A stretch of DNA of 33,399 bases from Lachnospiraceae bacterium (GCA_028692055.1 JAQUYA010000025.1:1-33399); one strand, 5' to 3'. Counted from the first letter of the stretch, positions 8,935-16,152 are shown. Translations and numbers: made by a program. Notes: generated by a model from the sequence alone, not told the origin.

Positions 8935-9940
8935 TTAACTTACTCCCATGATTCGTACCTCCAAAGGTGACATTCCTGAAGGTATTGAAAAAAAGCTGAA
9001 ATAAATAACTGGAAACTATTGCAATTGCCACTCCGATAAGGTTCGATATCACACGTAGCACCATCGCATCCTTTGCCGAAAATAATAATACCGCCGCGAT
9101 TAAGGCACTGAATGAATTATAGATTGTTTTAATAAAATAAGAGGTAATAAACATGGAACCGAATCCAGCAAGCAAAATTATTATCTGATGATACTCTGTC
9201 GGAATCCACCATTCAAAAACCATGAAGAAAAGTATTGCTCCCAGTATCGTCGCCGGTACTCTGCTCATTCTCCGTAGGCGATGTTCCTCCTCTAACGGTG
9301 TCACTAACGATAGGATAACCAGATTTATCCACATAATTCTAGGATAGTGCAATAAATTTCCCACAAAGGTAACCATACATATAGTAAGTGTCAATTTGAT
9401 ATACCATTGTGTTCTTGTCGAATGAATATCAATTTCCTGAAATACATCTTTTAACGTTCTTTTATATTCCTTCTTTCGGTTCATAACATAATACATGCCC
9501 ATTACTATCATAGCACTTATCAATAAGCTTACAACACGTTTTCCATAAATAACACCACTTACATCATAGCCCTGACACATCAGATAACCCATCATAAAAG
9601 CTACATGGTTGCTCATCGTAATATTATGACTGGATAATACTAAAATGCTAAAAATGCAGATAACGTTTACCACCAATCCAATATAGGGATTCATCAGTGA
9701 CAGCTTTGGTCCAATCGCTACAATTAAGAACAATACCAGTATCATCGGTGTCGCCTGTTTTGTCTGATATCCCATATTATTCTGCATAAACATTAAAAAT
9801 GCAATTTAAAAAACCACACCTACCACACTGTTATCCGTTCCAAAGAAATGATTATGCAGGGACATATAACCCACACAAAATAGAAATACTGGTAATTTTA
9901 TCAATATGGATTTCCCAATTACTTTTAACTGACTATTCAT
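8918..9940 (-). pseudogene. FUSC/aromatic-acid-exporter-like membrane protein, interrupted by in-frame TAA
   Basis: A predicted multi-pass membrane protein of the FUSC type, with hydrophobic segments grouped at the N-terminal and C-terminal thirds around a hydrophilic middle. The natural start is the ATG at 9940 (GGAG, 10 bases upstream). The reading frame then runs MNSQLKVIGKSILIKLPVFL and on to GVVF, meets TAA at codon 45 (9806-9808), and continues without any frame change as IAFLMFMQNNMGYQT through to 8918. A single base change therefore splits an otherwise intact 340-codon gene. The downstream part could be made as 291 aa from the ATG at 9793, but no ribosome site precedes it and the first membrane segment would be lost. 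It may be a recent loss of function or a sequence error. Its promoter and leader palindrome are still present. Confidence 0.75.
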
Positions 9941-9966
9941 CGCTTGTTTTCTCCAATCTTTATATT

Positions 9967-9996
9967 ATTTGGAAATAAATTCATTTATTTCCAAAT
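9967..9996. repeat. Perfect 14-bp inverted repeat in the FUSC-gene leader
   Basis: ATTTGGAAATAAAT and ATTTATTTCCAAAT are separated by 2 bases. The repeat lies between the start of transcription (about 10008) and the ribosome site, where a repressor operator for an exporter gene would be expected. It could also fold as an A/T-rich RNA hairpin, but no U-tract follows. Confidence 0.7.
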
Positions 9997-10014
9997 TTAG
10001 ACTTCTAATCGGCG

Positions 10015-10043
10015 ATTATAGCATGGTTAAAAAATCTTGTCTA
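10015..10043 (-). promoter_or_regulatory. Promoter of the FUSC-type gene / hydrolase unit
   Basis: Minus-strand TAGACA (10038-10043), 17-base spacer and a perfect TATAAT (10015-10020). It lies in the gap after the ABC-2 permease genes. Confidence 0.75.
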
Positions 10044-10101
10044 TAACGTATATTTCTAAAATTTTCCTTAAATTTCTATATTCAAAATCAAATGATTATA
10101 T

Positions 10102-10818
10102 TCAAAGCTCCAGTTTCTTCTGAAATTTTTTATATAGAACGGTTATCCATGCAAGTTCCATCACAATAGCCGGAACTATATATATGTTCTGATTACTCAT
10201 TTGCATTTTCATAATCCAATACGTTGGCAGTATCCCTGCAACCACCCCAATTGGTTTTTGAATAAAGAAAGCTGCCAGTAATCCAAAGATTGAAAACCCG
10301 CTTAGCTTTGTTAATGCCATTCCTTCCACCTTGTTATGAGCAAATCCTACCACTAGCAAAGAAACAATAAGTCCCATAAAGCTACTTAAAATAGAGATAC
10401 TTATTACAAGTATACTGCTTAATTTTGTCAATGAGCATACATATAGAAGTACCATATCATATATGGCCGATAGTATCATGGATAGTCCCAGCCGTGACAT
10501 GAGATAGCCAGACTTACCGAGTGGAGTCACGATTAAAAACCGCGCAATTCCATTATCAAATTCCTCCAGCATAACCATGACCCCTGCAAAAGCAAACATC
10601 ATAGGAGTCATGCTTGCTAATAACAGGTCGAAAATCGCATAATACGGTACCAGTAATGTTGTAAATCCCAACTTTGAACACAGTACCTTATCCAATACGG
10701 GTATTCCAAAACGGAATAATACGCCCATTAAAACAGGAACAAACAGGCAAACCGACATCATATAATCCCGCCAGATTTCTTTCATAAACTGATTATATGC
10801 AGATAGCACCTTTTTCAT
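10102..10818 (-). CDS. ABC-2-type exporter permease, second subunit
   Basis: An integral membrane protein of about 238 aa with six predicted hydrophobic segments, resembling the permeases of fluoroquinolone-export ABC systems. It is the last gene of an operon of TetR regulator, ATPase and two permeases. The reading frame is open from a GTG at 10845, which would overlap the previous stop by 7 bases. ATGs at 10830 and 10818 are also possible. I prefer 10818 (MKKVLSAYNQF) as a normal membrane-protein N-terminus, with GAAGGG 13 bases upstream, but the start is uncertain. The transported substrate cannot be read from the sequence. Confidence 0.82.
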   Translation of the reverse strand: MKKVLSAYNQFMKEIWRDYMMSVCLFVPVLMGVLFRFGIPVLDKVLCSKLGFTTLLVPYYAIFDLLLASMTPMMFAFAGVMVMLEEFDNGIARFLIVTPLGKSGYLMSRLGLSMILSAIYDMVLLYVCSLTKLSSILVISISILSSFMGLIVSLLVVGFAHNKVEGMALTKLSGFSIFGLLAAFFIQKPIGVVAGILPTYWIMKMQMSNQNIYIVPAIVMELAWITVLYKKFQKKLEL

Positions 10819-10838
10819 TTTAATAACCATGCCCTTCT

Positions 10839-11510
10839 CTAACACTCGGAAAATGCTTTTTTTGTTTTATATTTACATAATGTATAAAGAATAATAATCC
10901 ATGCAAGGAGAATTCCCACACATAATATTCCGATATTTTCTTCCCCTTTGATTAATGCAATCGCTGCTATCCCCGGATGAAACAAAATTCCCCTCCCTCG
11001 GATTACGCCAAATAAATATAATAATGCAGGAGCAAAAATACCCAGTTCAAAGGGTACTGTAGCAAGTAAAAATTGGTTCAGACTTGTTATCCTTATTGCA
11101 ACAAGCAGACCACATAAGGAAAAAATAATAGACGACAATCCAATTCCAAGTGTAGCAGAAAACAAATGCGGTATTTTCGCATATATGCCCAGCATCATTC
11201 CAATTAGTGTTCCTGTCACTACCATAGACAGTACTTTTGCTGTAATATACTCTGACACTTTCATGGGGGCTACTGCCAGAGAGCAGTTAATTCTTTGACT
11301 CTTTTCCAAAAGAATGACCGCTCCCATAAAAAATAATCCCATGGCTGCCGGGTCCGTGAATATTAAAATAATTGCAACTGTCTGTCGAACTGCCATTGGA
11401 ATCGCCGCCAGCAGACCTATATATACCGCTATTAAAATCACATAAATTGCAAAAATGCCATATTTATACTGAAAACGGAAATCTCCTTTGATTAATTCTA
11501 TCTGTCTCAC
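10839..11510 (-). CDS. ABC-2-type exporter permease, first subunit
   Basis: A membrane protein of 223 aa with about six hydrophobic segments. I start it at the GTG at 11510. This overlaps the ATPase stop (GTGA), with AGGAG 6 bases upstream inside the end of the ATPase gene, which gives translational coupling. The longer reading to 11642 would only re-read the ATPase gene in another frame. It pairs with the next permease as the two membrane halves of a heterodimeric exporter driven by the 11507-12370 ATPase. No substrate-binding protein is present, as expected for export. Confidence 0.85.
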   Translation of the reverse strand: MRQIELIKGDFRFQYKYGIFAIYVILIAVYIGLLAAIPMAVRQTVAIILIFTDPAAMGLFFMGAVILLEKSQRINCSLAVAPMKVSEYITAKVLSMVVTGTLIGMMLGIYAKIPHLFSATLGIGLSSIIFSLCGLLVAIRITSLNQFLLATVPFELGIFAPALLYLFGVIRGRGILFHPGIAAIALIKGEENIGILCVGILLAWIIILYTLCKYKTKKAFSEC

Positions 11511-12370
11511 GCTAATCTCCTTCCCGTAACTTCCATGAATATATCGCCCAGATTTGGTTCCTCTGAATGAATTGTCAAAATCTTTCCTTCCCGCATTAAA
11601 TTTTGTAGTTGCACGTTTTGTCCCGTTTCTTTCAGCAGGCATTGGTCTGTGACTTCAGCTCCATTATTCAGATAGCTGTAATGAAGCTTATTGGTTCCTT
11701 TTTCCATAATTAGATGATGCGGGGAATCCAATGCTTTTATTTTTCCCTCTACAATAAATGCAACTCTGTCACACAGTTCTGCTGCATCCTCCATATTATG
11801 CGTGGTTATAATAATTGTCTTTCCTTTTTGTTTTTCTGTGATTATCATATCTTTCATCAGGCGGCTATTCGTTGGGTCCAATCCACTCGTTGGTTCATCC
11901 AGAAATAAAATATCTGGATTATGTAATAAGGCTTTTATAAAATTTAACCGGCTTTTCATTCCCTTTGAAAAATCTGACACCTTTTTGTCTGCATCACGCA
12001 GTAATCCTACTTGTTCCAATAATTCTTCCATTCTTTTTTCTCTTGCTTCTTTTCCTCTATTTTCATAAAGGGACGCAAAAAACTGCAGATTCTCACGTGC
12101 CGTTAATTTCTCGTATAAACTTGGAAATTCAAAATCAATTCCTATCTTTTCATAAAAGGAATTATCCCTTTCTCTCACTTCTGTCCCATCTACCTGTACG
12201 CTTCCCTTATATCCGGTTAATAATCCAATTAATATTTTCTGTAACGTACTTTTTCCTGCACCAGATGGTCCCAGAAATCCAAAAATTTCTCCTTTCTGAA
12301 CTTCAAATGATATATCCTCCATAAATACCTTTTTCGTATAACTAAATGATACATTTTCAACTCGAATCAT
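11507..12370 (-). CDS. ABC exporter ATP-binding subunit
   Basis: A peripheral ATPase of 287 aa. Walker A is GPSGAGKST (residues about 33-41), the signature is FSKGMKSRL, Walker B is DILFLDEPTSGLDP, and the switch histidine lies in TTHNMEDAAELCDRVAFI. The C-terminal 70 residues are an accessory extension. The ATG at 12370 has AGGCAGG just upstream. It sits 77 bases after the TetR gene and is coupled to two ABC-2-type permeases. The arrangement matches drug/antibiotic-type efflux units such as the Rv2686c-Rv2688c class. The role in drug or lipid export is inferred from this context. Confidence 0.93.
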   Translation of the reverse strand: MIRVENVSFSYTKKVFMEDISFEVQKGEIFGFLGPSGAGKSTLQKILIGLLTGYKGSVQVDGTEVRERDNSFYEKIGIDFEFPSLYEKLTARENLQFFASLYENRGKEAREKRMEELLEQVGLLRDADKKVSDFSKGMKSRLNFIKALLHNPDILFLDEPTSGLDPTNSRLMKDMIITEKQKGKTIIITTHNMEDAAELCDRVAFIVEGKIKALDSPHHLIMEKGTNKLHYSYLNNGAEVTDQCLLKETGQNVQLQNLMREGKILTIHSEEPNLGDIFMEVTGRRLA

Positions 12371-12420
12371 AGAAACCTGCCTTTCTTACTATCCTAAAAT
12401 TATTCTTCACACTTCCAAAC

Positions 12421-12451
12421 ATGAATTGCTTTTGCGGCACAAGCAATTCAT
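12421..12451. repeat. 11-bp inverted repeat between TetR gene and ABC operon
   Basis: ATGAATTGCTT and AAGCAATTCAT are separated by 9 bases, and the repeat starts over the TetR stop codon. No U-tract follows on the transcript, so it is not a standard terminator. It could be an operator for the TetR protein, or an RNA hairpin that sets the ratio of regulator to transporter mRNA. Confidence 0.55.
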
Positions 12452-13035
12452 ATGAGGAGTTGCATTACAATTCCTCGCAGCATGATCCTGATTGCCTCAT
12501 GAAAATGTGCACCCATCTCCCGCTCATACAAGAGCAATCCAAAAACTCCACGAAGTGCCGCACTGTATGGTCCGGTTTCCATCTTTCGCATATTAGGGAC
12601 TATCTTCTTTAAGGAAAGAAGCATATCTTCATCATGTTCCATATGTCCCTGTACATACGTTTCCGGCATTTTTCGCATTAATACTTCAAGTTCTCCACTT
12701 GCAATTAATTTTGCAAGTCCTGTTTCTTCGACAGACAATATACATTGGTAAAAAATCTCTGTTAATTCTTCTACCCCTACATTTCCTGACTTCTTAATAA
12801 TCTTTTGTATCATTTCCTGTTCTATTTTTTCATGCCACTGCATCACCACTTCCATTAGCAGCATTTCCTTGGATTCATAAAACAGATAAAAAGTTCCCTT
12901 GGGTATCTTTGCCAACCGTACCAGTTCATCCACGGTTGTTTTTTTTATTCCATAGGTACCCATACACTCTGCTGCATAGTGAAGCAATTCTGCTTTTATA
13001 ATTTCCTTTTCTTTTTCCGAGTATTGCTTTGGCAT
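12448..13035 (-). CDS. TetR-family transcriptional regulator
   Basis: A repressor-type protein of 195 aa. The N-terminal HTH (CMGTYGIKKTTVDELVRLA, then IPKGTFYLFYESKEMLLMEV) is the standard TetR pattern. The C-terminal helical ligand domain is variable. I start at the ATG at 13035 (MPKQYSEKEK), because GGGAG of a hairpin module lies 7-8 bases upstream; the longer reading to 13098 would run through that hairpin. It is first in line with the ABC exporter and presumably controls it. Its leader contains a perfect 22-bp palindrome at 13079-13100 and the hairpin module at 13043-13067. The effector is unknown. Confidence 0.9.
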   Translation of the reverse strand: MPKQYSEKEKEIIKAELLHYAAECMGTYGIKKTTVDELVRLAKIPKGTFYLFYESKEMLLMEVVMQWHEKIEQEMIQKIIKKSGNVGVEELTEIFYQCILSVEETGLAKLIASGELEVLMRKMPETYVQGHMEHDEDMLLSLKKIVPNMRKMETGPYSAALRGVFGLLLYEREMGAHFHEAIRIMLRGIVMQLLI

Positions 13036-13042
13036 TTTTAGC

Positions 13043-13067
13043 TCCCATCTGTGACGTTTGGTCACAT
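13043..13067 (-). ncRNA. Hairpin-AGATGGGA module, copy 3 (TetR ribosome site)
   Basis: The minus-strand stem TGTGAC/GTCACA, with loop CAAAC, is followed by AGATGGGAGCTAAAA and the TetR ATG. The GGGAG in the tail is the Shine-Dalgarno, so the stem stands directly against the ribosome site. See copies at 3475-3500 and 3549-3573. Confidence 0.5.
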
Positions 13068-13078
13068 ACAAATAAAGT

Positions 13079-13100
13079 GGTTGAAAGTTCTCTTTCAACC
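13079..13100. repeat. Perfect 22-bp palindromic site upstream of the TetR gene
   Basis: GGTTGAAAG and CTTTCAACC are separated by 4 bases. The site lies about 65 bases downstream of the predicted start of transcription and 44 bases before the TetR start codon. Size and symmetry fit a TetR operator (autoregulation); an RNA hairpin is the alternative. Confidence 0.6.
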
Positions 13101-13171
13101 TTCAGACCTTTCTGGTTTTTCTCATCCTGTAAAAGTGAATATACTATTTGACCAAATTTAACTTTATAGTC

Positions 13172-13200
13172 ATAATAAATCTTTCCTTTTCTTTTGTCAA
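13172..13200 (-). promoter_or_regulatory. Promoter of the TetR-ABC operon
   Basis: Minus-strand TTGACA (13195-13200), 17-base spacer and TATTAT (13172-13177). It implies a leader of about 130 bases containing the palindrome and the hairpin module. Confidence 0.8.
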
Positions 13201-13277
13201 CAAAAAAACAAATATAGAAAGACTCTATAGCACCTATTGTTTACAGATGCTTTGGAGAATTTCCATATTTGTTTTTT
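13201..13277 (-). terminator. Probable terminator of the YHYH gene
   Basis: A 13-bp perfect inverted repeat (AAAAAACAAATAT / ATATTTGTTTTTT) encloses about 49 bases that themselves hold the partial stem AGCATCT/AGGTGCT. On the minus strand the 3' arm ends in a T run. It separates the YHYH gene from the TetR promoter immediately downstream. Confidence 0.55.
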
Positions 13278-13299
13278 CGTTTTTATTTTTTATTATTCT

Positions 13300-13944
13300 T
13301 TATTTTGCAATTCGTCCTTCTGCTTTTCCAGCCGTCAGATAGTGAGTCACATATGCGCTGTTATTATCTCCATATGCACTGACCAGATCCGGGTTATTGG
13401 CTTTATACGCTGCAATACTAAATTCTTCGCTTGCAACTCGTCCTTCTGCAATCCCACTTGTCAAATAGTGTGCAAACAGTGCTACTGCATCACTTCCCAC
13501 GACGGACTGCAGGTCTGGATTGGCAGTATAGTAAGTAACTGCGTTAAATACAGGTGCATAATCCACTCCATTATAAACAGTTCCAGCCGAAGCTATCGTC
13601 GTCGCTGCTGATGCTGCTGTGGTTGCAGCTGCCGGTTGTACAATTGCCGCAGCAGTAACGCTTTCGGATGTTGTGCTCTGTGTCGCTGTCGCAGATGCAT
13701 ATGGGCATACACCATTGGTATGCAAGTGTGCCGGATGTCCGCCACAATGATAGTGATAAGAGCCAAGTCCACTCTTATTCTTATAATCATGGTGACCGCC
13801 CGATGCATCCGTTCTTCCAGAATGAGCCTCTACCTGTAACACAGTAGCACTCCAGGTGTTTGTCGGAAGTGTCGCCATTAAAATAAAAGCGCATAACACT
13901 CCTGTAAAAAGTCTTTTTAATACATTTTTCTTTCTTCTTTCCAT
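13300..13944 (-). CDS. Secreted YHYH-domain protein with two C-terminal repeats
   Basis: An exported protein of 214 aa of unknown function. A basic N-terminus and hydrophobic core (residues about 12-28, ending near NTWSA) form a signal peptide. Residues about 40-80 are the His-rich YHYH domain (HSGRTDASGGHHDYKNKSG, then YHYHCGGHPAHLHTNG), which looks able to bind metal. An Ala/Thr-rich linker leads to two copies of a repeat of about 40 residues ending HYLTSGIAEGR and HYLTAGKAEGR. That repeat type is seen in clostridial surface proteins. The ATG at 13944 has GAGGGAG 8 bases upstream. It has its own promoter at 13973-14002. No LPXTG or other wall anchor is seen. Confidence 0.85.
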   Translation of the reverse strand: MERRKKNVLKRLFTGVLCAFILMATLPTNTWSATVLQVEAHSGRTDASGGHHDYKNKSGLGSYHYHCGGHPAHLHTNGVCPYASATATQSTTSESVTAAAIVQPAAATTAASAATTIASAGTVYNGVDYAPVFNAVTYYTANPDLQSVVGSDAVALFAHYLTSGIAEGRVASEEFSIAAYKANNPDLVSAYGDNNSAYVTHYLTAGKAEGRIAK

Positions 13945-13972
13945 TTTACATTCTCCCTCATATTTTTCTTTT

Positions 13973-14002
13973 ATTATAATTCAATTTACTATGAAATTGC
14001 AA
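13973..14002 (-). promoter_or_regulatory. Promoter of the YHYH gene
   Basis: Minus-strand TTGCAA (13997-14002), 18-base spacer and TATAAT (13973-13978). Confidence 0.65.
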
Positions 14003-14071
14003 TTTATTTTCAAAATATTCTGTTTATTATAAGTTTTATTCAATTATTTTACAGGTATATCTTTTTATCAT

Positions 14072-14099
14072 TTGCTTATACTACTCTTATAACTATAAA
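14072..14099 (+). promoter_or_regulatory. Possible promoter of the 65-aa gene
   Basis: TTGCTT (14072-14077) and TATAAA (14094-14099) with a 16-base spacer. A small hairpin TCGTGT/ACACGA follows just before the ribosome site. Confidence 0.5.
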
Positions 14100-14152
14100 A
14101 TGCATATTCAACCTTATTTTGAATCGTGTTCATACACGAAGACAGGAGTATT

Positions 14153-14350
14153 ATGGGTATAATAAATGATGATGCAGTTCCTTTGGGATTTGGGATGGCT
14201 CTTGCGCAGAATTTGAATGCAATGAACCGCTACTCTTCCTTGACGGAAGCAGAAAAAGAAGATTTACTAAACCGTGCCAGAGATGCCAAAAACAAAAAGG
14301 ATATGTCGGCTCTGGTCGATGAACTGTCCTCATATGAAGGGCTGTCTTAA
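14153..14350 (+). CDS. Small acidic protein of unknown function (65 aa)
   Basis: I do not recognise a named family. The chain begins MGIINDDAVPLGFGMALAQN, has a Tyr/Ser linker, and ends in a charged helical half (LTEAEKEDLLNRARDAKNKK and MSALVDELSSYEGLS). There is no signal peptide or membrane segment. I start at the ATG at 14153, which has AGGAG 4 bases upstream; the longer reading from 14126 lacks a site and runs through a leader hairpin. It stands alone on the plus strand with its own promoter and a strong terminator, which argues that it is a real gene. The C-terminal half looks like a short protein-binding helix pair. Confidence 0.75.
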   Translation: MGIINDDAVPLGFGMALAQNLNAMNRYSSLTEAEKEDLLNRARDAKNKKDMSALVDELSSYEGLS

Positions 14351-14369
14351 CATAGTAAAATAATGCATA

Positions 14370-14413
14370 AAAAGTCTTAAAACCCTTGCTATAACAAGAC
14401 TTTTAAGACTTTT
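14370..14413. terminator. Bidirectional terminator
   Basis: AAAAGTCTTAAAA pairs with TTTTAAGACTTTT across an 18-base loop. On the plus strand it ends the 65-aa gene; on the minus strand it ends the tRNA-Leu transcript. Confidence 0.8.
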
Positions 14414-14418
14414 AAAAG

Positions 14419-14498
14419 TGCGGATAACAGGAATCGAACCTGCACGGTCTCCCACTAGATCCTAAGTCTAGCGCGTCTGCCAGTTCCGCCATATCCGC
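14419..14498 (-). tRNA. tRNA-Leu (anticodon UAG)
   Basis: The acceptor GCGGATA/TATCCGC is perfect, with discriminator A. The anticodon arm GCTAGA-CTTAGGA-TCTAGT gives anticodon TAG (14462-14464). A long variable arm marks a class II tRNA and the T-arm GCAGGTTCGATTCCTGT is intact. CCA is not encoded. Confidence 0.96.
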
Positions 14499-14502
14499 GT
14501 AC

Positions 14503-14521
14503 CGTGGCTGAGTCAGCCACG
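14503..14521 (-). other. Leader hairpin between promoter and tRNA-Leu
   Basis: CGTGGCTGA/TCAGCCACG is a perfect 9-bp stem with a one-base centre. It lies between the -10 box and the tRNA 5' end, so it overlaps or closely follows the start of transcription. Confidence 0.5.
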
Positions 14522-14527
14522 AAAATT

Positions 14528-14557
14528 ATTATAACCTTATCCTCATTCCCTTGTCAA
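14528..14557 (-). promoter_or_regulatory. Promoter of tRNA-Leu
   Basis: Minus-strand consensus TTGACA (14552-14557) and TATAAT (14528-14533), 18 bases apart. Confidence 0.85.
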
Positions 14558-14583
14558 GTCCCAAAGAGAATCTATTTACCATT

Positions 14584-16056
14584 CTATTTATTATCAAATA
14601 CAGCTTCGCCATTTTTTGTCATTTCGGCGATTTTCTTTTGTGTACCATCCAAGGTTGCCAGTAATTGTTTTGATAATGCAATCGCTTCCTGGTACAGTTC
14701 CTTTGCAGCCGTTTCATCCTTTTGTCTTACCTTGTCCACTACAGACTGCCCCATCGTATGGAACGTGTTATGCAGAGTTCCTATCTTTTGCCAGTCTGAT
14801 TTCACATGCTCATTTTGTACCTGCAAAGCATTATAAAAATGTCCAAAGGCACATTTTTTTGGGTTTACCTGTAATGGAAGTATATACATTTCATTTACAA
14901 TGCGTGCTAATACCTTCAGCCATTCGCCATGTGCATCTTTTGCCTTTTGCAGTACCTCAATAATTTCGTTATTTGTAACTGCTCTCTTACCACTACGCAG
15001 ACCAGCAAACATTTCCTCTGTGATTTCGGATAACTGGTCATCTATTTTTGCAATTTGTCTTGCAAAAGCAACACTTTCATCCGCCTCTTTGCTGACACTT
15101 TGTGTCATTTCCGCAAGTCTTTGTGCATCCTGACTGGTTGATTCCATTGCACGATTTACTTCATTCGTTGAAAACTTAATATGTTCCATTGAAGAATTGA
15201 TACTTCCTACCTGTGTTACTATATTATGTAATTTACCAATGTTGTCTGTAACACTAGTAGATACAACTTCTATCTTTTCCCCCATCTTGCCTGTTGATAC
15301 AATCGAACGCTCCAGACTTTCTTTTCCTTCTGCTGCCGCCGTGCTGATATCGGTAACAAATTCTCGCATACCCTGAAGATTCTCTTTTGTATCATCTGCC
15401 AAAGCACGCACTTCCTCTGCAACCACGGCAAAGCCTTTTCCATGCTCTCCTGCTCTTGCCGCTTCAATTGCAGCATTTAAAGCAAGTAAATTGGTTTGGG
15501 AAGCAATCCCCTGTACACTTTCCACTATCTTTTCTACTTCCGATGCAAGAGATACCAGTTGTGCTATTTTTTCTCCCATGATATCGGTATCTTCTAATAC
15601 ATTACCCTTTAATGCCTGTACTTCATTTAATAACCTTTTACTTTCATCATTCTTTGTTACCAGTGTTTCAGCGTCCTCATTCAAGCGTCCTAATGTTTCC
15701 GCAGTAGATTCCACAGTTTCATTTACCTCATTCATACTGGCCGTTGTTTCTTCAATAATGGCTAAATTGGCTTCACTTAAGCCCTCTAATTCTCTTGCAA
15801 AGCTCATTAACTCATTTGATATATGTGCCATTCCCACATCAAAGCTACTTATACTACTCGTTGCAGCCATTAAATTTTTAGCCGCCTTTGACATACGAAT
15901 CTCATTGGTAACCAATTGCTCCATTTGCGCAATTACCTTGCTGTGAACTGGATGACAGCTTGTTGGACAGTCTGAACACGTTTCACCCTTTATTTTATGT
16001 TCTACATATTCGAGAAAATTTTCCATTTCTCCACAATTACGCTTCTTAAACATCAT
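14584..16056 (-). CDS. Soluble methyl-accepting chemotaxis protein with C-terminal CZB domain
   Basis: A cytoplasmic chemoreceptor of 490 aa with no membrane segment or signal peptide. The conserved signalling tip, from GIASQTNLLALNAAIEAARAG on, lies near residues 183-221 and is flanked by long coiled coils. The C-terminal part has the chemoreceptor zinc-binding (CZB) pattern: H376 in AHGEW, C402 in CAFGHFY, and H429 and H433 in LHNTFH. This is the His3-Cys zinc site known from CZB proteins. The N-terminus adds the cluster CSDCPTSCHPVH (C27, C30, C34, H35, H38), a possible second metal or redox site. The ATG at 16056 has AAAGGGG 8 bases upstream. CZB receptors elsewhere sense zinc or oxidants such as HOCl (established); a similar input is inferred here. 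Confidence 0.92.
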   Translation of the reverse strand: MMFKKRNCGEMENFLEYVEHKIKGETCSDCPTSCHPVHSKVIAQMEQLVTNEIRMSKAAKNLMAATSSISSFDVGMAHISNELMSFARELEGLSEANLAIIEETTASMNEVNETVESTAETLGRLNEDAETLVTKNDESKRLLNEVQALKGNVLEDTDIMGEKIAQLVSLASEVEKIVESVQGIASQTNLLALNAAIEAARAGEHGKGFAVVAEEVRALADDTKENLQGMREFVTDISTAAAEGKESLERSIVSTGKMGEKIEVVSTSVTDNIGKLHNIVTQVGSINSSMEHIKFSTNEVNRAMESTSQDAQRLAEMTQSVSKEADESVAFARQIAKIDDQLSEITEEMFAGLRSGKRAVTNNEIIEVLQKAKDAHGEWLKVLARIVNEMYILPLQVNPKKCAFGHFYNALQVQNEHVKSDWQKIGTLHNTFHTMGQSVVDKVRQKDETAAKELYQEAIALSKQLLATLDGTQKKIAEMTKNGEAVFDNK

Positions 16057-16152
16057 CTTTAGCGCCCCTTTCGATAAATATCATTTTATGATATTCCACA
16101 TGAGTTAATAGTACCATATTTTATCTAATTCGACTAGTAAAAGTGTCATCAT

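Noticed and set aside
11511..11642. N-terminal extension of the first ABC-2 permease
   Set aside because: It re-reads the ATPase gene in another frame. The GTG at 11510 overlapping the ATPase stop has a good ribosome site.
12421..12451. Intrinsic terminator between the TetR and ATPase genes
   Set aside because: The stem is good, but no U-tract follows in the direction of transcription, so it is listed only as an inverted repeat.
16077..16097. Short inverted repeat ATATCAT/ATGATAT before the chemoreceptor gene
   Set aside because: It is small and A/T-rich, and no convincing promoter or motility-sigma site could be placed around it.
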